From the NCBI GenBank assembly GCA_900319075.1, contig ONMZ01000001.1, positions 223,264-287,263 on the forward strand: a DNA stretch of 64,000 bases, in the 5' to 3' direction. A model generated the notes under the pieces. That model was given only the letters and a program-made list of their open reading frames with translations. It did no database searches and was not told the origin of the DNA. Every line of letters begins with the position of its first letter. Position 1 is the stretch's first letter. This document shows positions 1 to 7,148 of this stretch, one piece after another. Both the position numbers and the translations under genes were made by a program. This DNA comes from an uncultured Eubacteriales bacterium. Its GTDB lineage: Bacteria; Bacillota; Clostridia; Oscillospirales; Ruminococcaceae.

Positions 1-105
1 TCATTGTCGGCGCGTAGGTCCTACATGGAGGAGCACATCAAGGACTTTGCACGATTGGAGAGCGAGCAGCGCCGCAAAAAGCTAATTATAATGTCATTGT
101 GCTAA
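1..105 (+). CDS. C-terminal end of a phage head gene, probably the prohead protease (partial)
   Basis: An open frame runs from the first base to a TAA at 103-105 and gives 34 residues, rich in charged residues, ending KKLIIMSLC. The start lies outside the window. It stops 22 bp before the capsid gene. In HK97-type modules the gene directly ahead of the capsid is usually the head maturation protease, so that identity is inferred from position only; no catalytic residues are visible. A scaffold or portal tail is possible. Confidence 0.45.
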   Translation, partial: SLSARRSYMEEHIKDFARLESEQRRKKLIIMSLC

Positions 106-127
106 CTAACAGAAAGGAAAATGAACC

Positions 128-1288
128 ATGAACAAGATCATCAAAAGAATGAATGAAATCAACGCAAGAAAGGCCGAAATCCGCGGTCTTATCGAGGACG
201 GCAAGGACATCAACATGGACGATATCGAAAAGGAACTGCGTGCACTCAACGACGAGTACAAGGCGCTTGAGGAGCGCAAGCAGCTGCTTGACGACATCAA
301 CGAGGGGAAAGTGCAGACAAACCCGATCGAGCAGCCGAGTGACGACAACGACGGCGGCGACGGCGAAAGCAGAAAAAGCATTATTGAAACCGCTGAATAC
401 CGCAGCGCGTGGCTCAAAAATATAAGAGGCATTGAGCTTAACAAGGCAGAAAAAAGAACGATAACAACCGCGGCGAACTCCGGCGGCGCGCTTATACCCA
501 CAACAACTGTCAACAAGATCGTCGAAAAAGTGCATCAGCATTGCCCTATACTTGACGAAATCGATCTGTACAAGGTGCCTGGCGGCGTCAAGATACCTGC
601 CGAGGGCACAACAAACGATGCTGCGATACATACAGAGGGTGCAGCAATTACAGGCGCAGCAGATACACTCAACTATGTATCGCTGGCATCATACGAGATC
701 ACTAAACTTGTGACAATCTCAAAGTCGGTTGAAAAAATGTCAATCGACGCATTCGAGAATTGGCTCGCGAACAAGATCGGGCGAAATATAGCAAACAAGA
801 TCGGCGCACTTATTTTCAATGGTACTGGCTCAAACCAGCCGGAGGGCATCAACTCTATAACGTGGAACGCAACTAATTCGGTAACAGTCGCAAAGACTGC
901 GGCAATGACCGAGGCTAATGTAATTGCAGTTGTAGCGCTGCTTAACGGCGGTTACGATGCAAACGCAAAGTGGTATATGAGTAAAACTACGTTCTACACT
1001 GATTTCCACCCGCTGATGAACACAGGCAAAAACAATATTATCACACAAGAAAACGGAAAATATCGCGTGCTCGGTTATCCTGTAGAGCTCGAAGAGGACA
1101 TCACACTGCACGAGGCTCTACTCGGCGACGTATACCTCGGATACGCGGGCAATATGCCGGAGGAAATCAACGTAACATCACAGTTTGTTACGAGGGAAAA
1201 CGCTTACGATTTCCTCGGCGCAGCAATGTTCGACGGCAAGGTGCAGGCAACAGAGGCATTCGTTAAGATCGTTAAGGCTACATCATAA
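128..1288 (+). CDS. Phage major capsid protein, HK97 fold
   Basis: This 386-residue protein forms the icosahedral head shell. Residues 1 to about 75 are highly charged and predicted coiled coil, as in the delta (scaffold-like) domain that HK97-family proteases remove. The rest has the family pattern: GGALIPTTTVNKIVEKV near 118, a central segment with KIGRNIANKIGALIFNGTG, and a late GYPVELEEDI strand. Length is typical. GAAAGGAAAA lies ahead of the ATG. It opens the head-to-tail run of co-directional genes. Family assignment is firm; the cleavage site is inferred. Confidence 0.93.
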   Translation: MNKIIKRMNEINARKAEIRGLIEDGKDINMDDIEKELRALNDEYKALEERKQLLDDINEGKVQTNPIEQPSDDNDGGDGESRKSIIETAEYRSAWLKNIRGIELNKAEKRTITTAANSGGALIPTTTVNKIVEKVHQHCPILDEIDLYKVPGGVKIPAEGTTNDAAIHTEGAAITGAADTLNYVSLASYEITKLVTISKSVEKMSIDAFENWLANKIGRNIANKIGALIFNGTGSNQPEGINSITWNATNSVTVAKTAAMTEANVIAVVALLNGGYDANAKWYMSKTTFYTDFHPLMNTGKNNIITQENGKYRVLGYPVELEEDITLHEALLGDVYLGYAGNMPEEINVTSQFVTRENAYDFLGAAMFDGKVQATEAFVKIVKATS

Positions 1289-1305
1289 GCAAGGAGGGCG
1301 CCGCA

Positions 1306-1614
1306 ATGGCTGAAATATCGCAAAACTATATATTTGCAGGTCGCTCGGCGCTCCGCATTTCACACAGCAAGCACGACTGCGAAATCAACGACTTGATTGC
1401 TGCCGCGCGTGACGACCTCCGCACGCTCGGCGGCATCAAGGCGGAAAAGGTAAACGACGAAAGCGACCCGCTTATCAAGCGCGCTGTTATGACTTATCTT
1501 AAAGCCAATTTCGGACTCGACAACCCCGACTCGCAGAAATACGAGGCAAGCTACGAGGCTATGAAAAAGCATTTGATGTTGTCGAGCGATTACAAGGAAT
1601 CCGAAAGCGAGTGA
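1306..1614 (+). CDS. Head-tail connector protein, gp6-like
   Basis: This 102-residue, mostly helical protein has the gp6-like connector pattern: a DLIAAARDDLRTLGGI helix, then LIKRAVMTYLKANFGL and YEASYEAMKKHLMLS. Family members form the ring under the portal through which DNA enters the tail. AAGGAGGGCG lies 7 bases before the ATG. It sits 17 bp after the capsid gene, exactly where such connectors occur. Its order and size support the call; there is no enzymatic motif. Confidence 0.82.
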   Translation: MAEISQNYIFAGRSALRISHSKHDCEINDLIAAARDDLRTLGGIKAEKVNDESDPLIKRAVMTYLKANFGLDNPDSQKYEASYEAMKKHLMLSSDYKESESE

Positions 1615-1618
1615 TTTT

Positions 1619-1930
1619 ATGTACTGGCGCGATATAGGCTATCTTTGCAAAGCAGATAAGCATCTCGACGCTATGAGGCGCGCAACAAATGCAAGTTTTG
1701 AGCGTCGCGAGGTTTTATGCAACAACAAAGGAGTAAAGCGCAATGAATTTTATCAAGCGGCAGTCGCGGGCGTCAAGCCTGAACTTTGCATCGAGATCAA
1801 GGCGGACGAGTACCAGCGCGAGGCATATTTTGAGTACGACGGTATAATGTACAGCATTTTGCGCACATATCCAGTAAAAAACGAAAACCTCGAACTGATA
1901 CTCACCACCATGACAAAAGACAATGTCTAA
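1619..1930 (+). CDS. Phage head closure / head-tail adaptor protein
   Basis: The product is 103 residues, with a beta-rich second half (ELCIEIKADEYQREAYFEYDGIMYSILRTYPVKNENLELILTTM split over several strands). This resembles the SPP1 gp16 / HK97 gp9 head-closure family, which plugs the connector and joins the tail. The ATG is 4 bases after the previous stop and the last bases overlap the next start by 8 bp, so translation is probably coupled. Assignment rests on size, order and fold pattern. Confidence 0.75.
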   Translation: MYWRDIGYLCKADKHLDAMRRATNASFERREVLCNNKGVKRNEFYQAAVAGVKPELCIEIKADEYQREAYFEYDGIMYSILRTYPVKNENLELILTTMTKDNV

Positions 1931-2453
1931 AAAAGCCGAGATAACATTTGTCGATACATCGGCGGAGGTCAAAAAAACAATGGCAGGGCTTGCAAAAAGC
2001 GCATTGCGCGCAAGTGCAAAGGTTATCCGAAAGCACGTGCGCGACGACGTACCGACCAGAACTAAGCACATAAAGAATCATGTTGCATCATGGGTTTTTG
2101 TGGACCGTGACACAGGACAACCGAAACTGCAAGTCGGTTTTTATGGCTGGCAGCGCGTCAAGAAACGCGGCAAGCAGCCGTCGCACTCGTCGCCGTGGTG
2201 GATTGAACGCGGCACAAAACCGCACGCTATACTCACCACCGACGGCATTATGTACGACAAGAGCACGGGCACAAGTTACGGCAATGCAGTCAATCACCCA
2301 GGACAACAGGCGACGAACGTTTTGCGAAATGCTGTTTATAACAACATTTCCGAAATTAAAGCAGCTCAAGAGGAATACTTGAAACTGCTTAATGAAGAAA
2401 TTAAAAACATCACAGGCAAAACACTTGACGGAGAGGCGGAGGACGACGATTAA
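1923..2453 (+). CDS. HK97 gp10-like tail component
   Basis: This 176-residue protein begins with a helix containing KKTMAGLAKSALRASAKVI, followed by WVFVDRDTGQPKLQVGFYGW, PWWIERGTKPHAI and a C-terminal helix, the layout of the HK97 gp10 family of neck and tail-joining proteins. It overlaps the adaptor gene by 8 bp and its TAA is followed directly by the next ATG. The C-terminus is acidic (GEAEDDD). It is presumed to act at the head-tail interface. Confidence 0.8.
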   Translation: MSKKAEITFVDTSAEVKKTMAGLAKSALRASAKVIRKHVRDDVPTRTKHIKNHVASWVFVDRDTGQPKLQVGFYGWQRVKKRGKQPSHSSPWWIERGTKPHAILTTDGIMYDKSTGTSYGNAVNHPGQQATNVLRNAVYNNISEIKAAQEEYLKLLNEEIKNITGKTLDGEAEDDD

Positions 2454-2837
2454 ATGATTGACACTAAAACGCTTTACAGCACGATTGTCGAGGCTTTTAA
2501 CGCCGTTTTGCCTACATATTTCGAGGACGCCGACATGCCGAGCGACGCGCTCTATTGTGTTTTTAACAGTCCGGTGCATACTGACATTGCAGACAGGCAA
2601 GCCGACAATGTGTTTTTTTACGTCGACATATACGGCGACGATCGTATGCCATACAACAACGAGAGATTGCAGCAGGCTTGTGACGCCTTGCGAAATACGC
2701 TTGACGGCACGATTATTTCCGCCGAGGGACATTTCGGCGGGCACTTGAATTTTGAAAAAAATTTGAGCCTACAAGAAACCGACTACGACATAAACCACCG
2801 CCGGCAAGAATGGACGGCGCGCGTGTTTTATAACTAA
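2454..2837 (+). CDS. Tail completion / terminator protein
   Basis: This 127-residue protein has the alpha/beta pattern of the tail terminator families (SPP1 gp17-like): an N-terminal helix, a YCVFNSPVHTDIADRQADN loop, FYVDIYGDDRMPYNNERLQQACDALR and a closing strand WTARVFYN. Such proteins cap the head-proximal end of the tail tube and set tail length with the tape measure. The ATG directly follows the TAA of the gene before. No stronger evidence than fold pattern and order is available. Confidence 0.7.
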   Translation: MIDTKTLYSTIVEAFNAVLPTYFEDADMPSDALYCVFNSPVHTDIADRQADNVFFYVDIYGDDRMPYNNERLQQACDALRNTLDGTIISAEGHFGGHLNFEKNLSLQETDYDINHRRQEWTARVFYN

Positions 2838-2854
2838 TGAAGGAGGATTGTACA

Positions 2855-3481
2855 ATGTCTATTGTTACAAACCTGACTAAACAGGAGATTGAAAAAATAC
2901 AAATCGACGAGGGCGTTTGCATTGTCGATTACGGCGAAACAACAGAAAGACCGCTGCTGCCCTGCCGCGGAGGCGGAGAGTTTAATGCGACCGCAACGAT
3001 CCGCAACATTGAGTTTGACGGGCGCAACGGTCCGACGGCAGGTATGCAGGCAATCGACGAGCAGAACGCGACACTAAAAGTCACAATCATCAACATGTCG
3101 CAGCAAAACTTAATGCTTGCGATGCCATTCTGCCGCATGTACGACGCACAGGGCAACGCAATCGAGACAAGCCCCTCGGCAGCACCGGCTACGCTTAAAA
3201 ACCCGAAAATGGGAATCGTACCAACAGCGGCCTATTTTAAAAACCTTACCATGTTCGCAAAGCTTATCGATGGTACATATAAGAAAATAACCATCTTCAA
3301 GCCGATGCACGAGGGCGGAATCACCGCAAAAGCAACGCAGAAAGCCGAGGGTGAGCTTGCTTTCGAGTTTAACGCACACTATGGAACGGACGAGCTCGAC
3401 GGCGACTTGTGGCAAATCGACGAAATCGACAGCTTTACACTGCGCCAGGTTCAGCAGTCAGCAGGCAACGGCGCGACCTAA
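2855..3481 (+). CDS. Major tail (tube) protein
   Basis: The product is 208 residues if started at the ATG at 2855, which lies 8 bases after a perfect AAGGAGG (2840-2846); an upstream in-frame ATG at 2837 overlaps the previous stop and lacks a site. The beta-rich sequence carries the major tail protein pattern (FNATATIRNIEFDGRNGPT, LKVTIINMSQQNLMLAMP, EGELAFEFNAHYGTDELDGDLWQIDEID). Hexamers of this family stack to form the tube. It is followed by the tail-assembly chaperone genes, as expected. Confidence 0.82.
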   Translation: MSIVTNLTKQEIEKIQIDEGVCIVDYGETTERPLLPCRGGGEFNATATIRNIEFDGRNGPTAGMQAIDEQNATLKVTIINMSQQNLMLAMPFCRMYDAQGNAIETSPSAAPATLKNPKMGIVPTAAYFKNLTMFAKLIDGTYKKITIFKPMHEGGITAKATQKAEGELAFEFNAHYGTDELDGDLWQIDEIDSFTLRQVQQSAGNGAT

Positions 3482-3534
3482 AGTTAGAATCAAACAATCC
3501 GATATAATCTTATAATCTCGAGGAGGAAAACACA

Positions 3535-3933
3535 ATGTTAACAATCAAATGCATGTCCATTTTATGCAAAATCACAAGCAAGCTTGATATGACGCCCGTA
3601 ATTGACGTACTGAAAAGCGCAGATATTTTCGAGGCGGCAACAAATAAAAAGGACGCGCTCGCGCAGTTGACACCCGACAAAGCAGGCGAACTCGCTATGC
3701 AGGCATTGAGTGCGATACTGCCGCAGCTTGACATTGTCGGAGAATTTCTGCCGGAGCTGATAGCCGCATACAAGAAAATAACTATCGACGAGGCATGCGA
3801 GCTTGATGCGCTGGAGGTTATCGACGAGATCGTGCACGATAGGGGCATTATATCTTTTTTCAAGCGTGCTCTACCGGGGAAAGTAGAGCAGACACTTACA
3901 GACTCCTCCACAAGTATTATGACTGGGGCTTAA
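3535..3933 (+). CDS. Tail assembly chaperone, upstream frame (gpG-like)
   Basis: This 132-residue helical protein follows a GAGGAGG site 9 bases before the ATG. It lies between the tail tube and tape measure genes, where siphophages encode the G/GT chaperone pair. It has a short hydrophobic N-terminus, then ALAQLTPDKAGELAMQALSAIL and acidic helices. Its frame contains two -1 slippery heptamers near its end. Most ribosomes should stop at the TAA at 3931; a minority should shift into the frame ending at 4250. Confidence 0.75.
   Translation: MLTIKCMSILCKITSKLDMTPVIDVLKSADIFEAATNKKDALAQLTPDKAGELAMQALSAILPQLDIVGEFLPELIAAYKKITIDEACELDALEVIDEIVHDRGIISFFKRALPGKVEQTLTDSSTSIMTGA
3876..3882 (+). promoter_or_regulatory. 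Probable -1 ribosomal frameshift site, G_GGG_AAA
   Basis: In the frame of the 3535 gene the codons ccg ggg aaa create the heptamer GGGGAAA with the X_XXY_YYZ spacing required for -1 slippage. The -1 frame is open from 3843 to 4250 and encodes a conserved-looking tail chaperone segment with no convincing start of its own. A second candidate, T_TTT_TTC at 3855-3861, lies 21 bases upstream. GGGGAAA is the better match to phage G/GT sites of the lambda type. Confidence 0.68.
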
Positions 3934-4250
3934 TATCAGATTTGCCGCTTGACGCGCTGGCGTACTTGCTGCCCGCCGCCCTGCAATGGGAACGGGACGA
4001 GCTGAAAGCCCAGGCGGAAAAGCGGCTGTTTCCTTTATGGCTTGCGGAACGCTGCATGCATGAGCTTGCAGGCGGCGACCGCAAAAACTTTATAGCGTAT
4101 GACGAATATGTCAAAAAGGTGCTGGGAGGTGAAGATCGCACAGAGTTGCGCACCAGAGCAGCGCCGCCACCGCCAAAAAGAACGGCGGACGAAATCATAA
4201 AAGACTACATGCCAATGATCGAGGCGGACAGGAGGCGCAATTTTGGCTAA
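3882..4250 (+). CDS. Tail assembly chaperone, frameshifted extension (gpT part of gpGT)
   Basis: The -1 frame continues for 122 residues after the slippery site, giving a fusion of about 238 residues with the 3535 gene. It starts SRADTYRLLHKYYDWG and holds LFPLWLAERCMHELAGG, a segment typical of the second domain of Gram-positive tail chaperones. The first ATG at 3942 (MPLDALAYLL) has no ribosome site and would cut into the YYDWGLISDLPL motif, so translation by frameshift is preferred. It overlaps the tape measure start by 8 bp. In lambda the GT fusion binds the tape measure during tube assembly. Confidence 0.72.
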   Translation, partial: SRADTYRLLHKYYDWGLISDLPLDALAYLLPAALQWERDELKAQAEKRLFPLWLAERCMHELAGGDRKNFIAYDEYVKKVLGGEDRTELRTRAAPPPPKRTADEIIKDYMPMIEADRRRNFG

Positions 4251-6420
4251 TATCTTTTCGCTGTTTGGCACGATCTTTATTGACAACAAAGAGGCAGACA
4301 AAAAGATTGACGAAACCACCAAAAAAGGAGAAAGCGCCGGCTCTAAAATCGGCAAGGCTTTCGGGTCAATCGGAAAAGCAGCTGTCGCAGTAGGCACGGC
4401 AACAGTCGCCGCCGCTGGAACAGTCGGCGCAGCGACATACAAGATGGCATCGAGCACATCACAGCATGCTGACGAAATCGACAAAATGTCACAAAAACTT
4501 GGTATGTCAAAAAAGGCATATCAAGAGTGGGACTATGTGCTATCGCAAGCAGGCGTTGATATAACGTCAATGTCTACCGGCTTAAAGACCATGACTAATA
4601 AGCTGGACGAGGCAAAGAACGGCTCTAAGAGCGCGCAGGAAATGTTTACAAAGCTCGGTATTTCTGCCGAGGATATGAAAAAAATGTCTCGCGAGGAGAT
4701 ATTCGACGCGGTTATCAAGGGCATGCAAGGCATGGAGGACAGCACCGAGCGCGCAGCACTTGCAAATAAGCTTTTCGGAAGATCCGGCATAGAGCTTTCG
4801 GCGCTTTTCAATACCACGGCAAAAGATACCGAGGAACTGAAAAAGCGCGCGCATGAACTCGGCATGGTGATGTCGGACGATGCGGTAAAGGGTGGCGTCG
4901 CTCTTGTTGACACAATGGACACCGCCAAGCGTTCCATCGGCGGGTTCAAAAACTCGGTCGGCACTGCCGCAATACCGATCATACAAAAGCTTGCTGATAT
5001 GCTTATAAAAGGCGTGCCCAAAGCGCAAGCGCTTTTTGCAAAGTTTACACCAGTGGTAACAGTCTTATTTGACAAGGCGTTACCGCCACTTTTTCAGCTT
5101 ATTACGGTAATATTGCCCGTGTTATTCAGCATAATACAGCAGCTCTTACCGCCGCTGTCAGACGTAATACAAGCAATACTGCCCGTACTCATAACGCTTA
5201 TACAGCAGCTTGTACCTCCATTTTTGCAAATCGTGCAGACGATAATGCCGTTGATAATACAACTTATCAACAACATCATGCCGCTTGTCAATCAGATCAT
5301 TAACGGGGTTTTACCGCCGCTCATTCAGCTTATACAGACAATTTTACCCCCGATAACAAAAATCGTTGAGGCAATATTGCCCGTAATCATCAAGCTGCTT
5401 AATACGGTTGTACCAATACTCGCCGATTTGATAAGCAAGCTATTGCCGGTGCTGGTGGATCTATTTAGTCAGATTTTACCGCCAATAATAGAAATTATTG
5501 AGGCAATATTGCCGGTGCTCATTGATCTACTTGATAAAATAATGCCATTCGTTAAGCAAATTATCGAGGCGATCCTGCCGGTAATAATCGATCTTATCAA
5601 CGCGTTGATACCACTTGTGACCGATATTATCAAGGCTATACTGCCGGTGCTTATAAGTCTGCTTGACGCGATAATGCCACTTGTACAGCCCATATTTGAC
5701 TTGCTTGTAAAGCTGCTTGATCCGCTGACAAAGCTGCTTAATTCGATATTGCCACCGATAATAAATGTTTTAAAAACATTTATAAACTACGTTTTGCCGC
5801 CGCTGCAAGCAGCGTTTAAAGCGGTCGCCGATGTGATAAGCGGCGTATTTAAAGGCGCGTTTGAAAGTATAGCAGGCATTTTTGACAAAGTCAAAGGCAT
5901 TTTCAGTGGTATTATCGATTTCATATCGGGCGTTTTTACGGGCAATTGGAAAAAGGCCTGGAACGGCGTAAAAGACATATTCAAGTCAATTTTTGATATG
6001 ATCGCCGAAATCTTTAAGGCACCAATCAATTTTATCATTAGCGGCATAAACGTTTTTATAAGAGGTCTAAACAAAATCAAAATACCTAACTGGGTACCGG
6101 TTGTAGGCGGCAAAGGAATCAATATAAAAGAGATTCCAAAACTGCGCATCGGTCTTGATTATGTCCCATACGACGAATACCCCGCAATGCTGCACAAAGG
6201 CGAGCAGGTCCTCACAGCATCAGAGCGCGAGGAGTACCAACATCTAAAGCAACAGGCAAGAGAGGGCAGCAAATCGCAGCAACAGACTGTAAATGTTGAA
6301 GTATCTATCAACATTGACAGTTTCAACAATAATACAGACCAAGACGTTAAGGACCTCACCGACGAGATCATGCATGAAATCGAAGAGAAAATAAAAAGAA
6401 AGGGAGTTGTATTTGCATAA
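4243..6420 (+). CDS. Tail tape measure protein
   Basis: The 725-residue product starts at a TTG preceded by GGAGG at 4231-4235, overlapping the chaperone stop. Residues 1-75 contain an Ala/Gly-rich amphipathic stretch; 75-230 hold the conserved tape measure head (QKLGMSKKAYQEWDYVLSQ, LGMVMSDDAVKGG). Residues 280-477 are a regular run of 11-residue hydrophobic repeats. The C-terminus has a GGKGINIKEIPKLRIGLDYVP segment and YDEYPAMLHKGEQVLT, common in this family. It sets tail length and may enter the host membrane. Length fits a tail of roughly 100 nm (1.5 angstrom per residue). Confidence 0.92.
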   Translation: MANIFSLFGTIFIDNKEADKKIDETTKKGESAGSKIGKAFGSIGKAAVAVGTATVAAAGTVGAATYKMASSTSQHADEIDKMSQKLGMSKKAYQEWDYVLSQAGVDITSMSTGLKTMTNKLDEAKNGSKSAQEMFTKLGISAEDMKKMSREEIFDAVIKGMQGMEDSTERAALANKLFGRSGIELSALFNTTAKDTEELKKRAHELGMVMSDDAVKGGVALVDTMDTAKRSIGGFKNSVGTAAIPIIQKLADMLIKGVPKAQALFAKFTPVVTVLFDKALPPLFQLITVILPVLFSIIQQLLPPLSDVIQAILPVLITLIQQLVPPFLQIVQTIMPLIIQLINNIMPLVNQIINGVLPPLIQLIQTILPPITKIVEAILPVIIKLLNTVVPILADLISKLLPVLVDLFSQILPPIIEIIEAILPVLIDLLDKIMPFVKQIIEAILPVIIDLINALIPLVTDIIKAILPVLISLLDAIMPLVQPIFDLLVKLLDPLTKLLNSILPPIINVLKTFINYVLPPLQAAFKAVADVISGVFKGAFESIAGIFDKVKGIFSGIIDFISGVFTGNWKKAWNGVKDIFKSIFDMIAEIFKAPINFIISGINVFIRGLNKIKIPNWVPVVGGKGINIKEIPKLRIGLDYVPYDEYPAMLHKGEQVLTASEREEYQHLKQQAREGSKSQQQTVNVEVSINIDSFNNNTDQDVKDLTDEIMHEIEEKIKRKGVVFA
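5080..5673 (+). repeat. Eighteen coding 33-bp repeats in the tape measure gene
   Basis: The encoded units are 11 residues long with the pattern (L/M/V/I)P-(P/L/V)-(L/I/F)-x-x-(I/L)-(I/L/F)-x-x-(I/L/V); examples are LPPLFQLITVI and LPVLIDLLDKI. Proline stands at position 2 in every unit. DNA identity between units is modest, so the period is kept by selection on the protein rather than by recent duplication. A partial 19th unit begins at 5674. Confidence 0.9.
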
Positions 6421-7148
6421 TGCAAAAGCTATCGTATTTGTACTACAAGGGCGTCAACTCCCTTGATTTATCCTTGCTGATAAAATCAAAAGGCTCGTGG
6501 ATTGCCGCCGAGCGCGACAAAACATACGTAAGCGTACCAGGTCGCAACGGAGATCTTATACAAGACAATGGCCGATATAAAAATGTGCCGATACCCTACA
6601 CGATGACAGTGTTGCGAAACGGCGTGCGCAGCTTTGCAGAGCTTGTTGCCAAAATCAAAAATTGGCTTTCGGTCGGCACCGGCTACGGTGAATTGTGGGA
6701 CAGCTACGACCCGCGGTATTTTAGATATGCCGCTATTGACGGCTACGTCAACATCACCGAGGAACTGCTCGAGCATATCGGCAGTTTTGCAGTAAATTTT
6801 AACTGCAAGCCGTACCGATATTCGTTCGACGGGCAAAACATTATTTCCGTACCTGCCGCAGGCATGACGCTCTACAACCCCGAAGTGCTTGCAGCAAAGC
6901 CATATATTAAGATATACGGCAACGGCAGCATTTCGCTGTCAGTAAATAGCTCAACGATTACAATTGCAGACGTTGACGGGTATGTCGAGCTCGACAGCGA
7001 AACGATGAACGCATACAAGGGCATAAATTTGCTTAATAACAAAATGACTGGCTCGGCATTTCCCGAGCTCGTGCCCGGCGATAATACGATTGCATTTACA
7101 GGTACCGTAACAGGTGCCGAAATCGTGCCGAGGTGGTGTACAATATGA
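6420..7148 (+). CDS. Distal tail protein (Dit-like)
   Basis: This 242-residue protein has the N-terminal belt pattern of the siphovirus distal tail family: YYKGVNSLDLSLLIKSKGSW, then VPGRNGDLI and YTMTVLRNGVRSFAELVAKIKNWL, followed by GYGELWDSYDP and VNFNCKPYRYS. The C-terminal half is a beta-rich galectin-like domain. Hexamers link the tail tube to the baseplate. The ATG overlaps the tape measure stop (TAATG) behind GGGAG. It precedes the tail-tip gene as in most Gram-positive siphophages. Confidence 0.87.
   Translation: MQKLSYLYYKGVNSLDLSLLIKSKGSWIAAERDKTYVSVPGRNGDLIQDNGRYKNVPIPYTMTVLRNGVRSFAELVAKIKNWLSVGTGYGELWDSYDPRYFRYAAIDGYVNITEELLEHIGSFAVNFNCKPYRYSFDGQNIISVPAAGMTLYNPEVLAAKPYIKIYGNGSISLSVNSSTITIADVDGYVELDSETMNAYKGINLLNNKMTGSAFPELVPGDNTIAFTGTVTGAEIVPRWCTI

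Noticed and set aside
3942..4250. Independent gene starting at the ATG at 3942
   Set aside because: No ribosome-binding site precedes it, and the conserved frame extends upstream to the slippery site, so a frameshift product is more likely.
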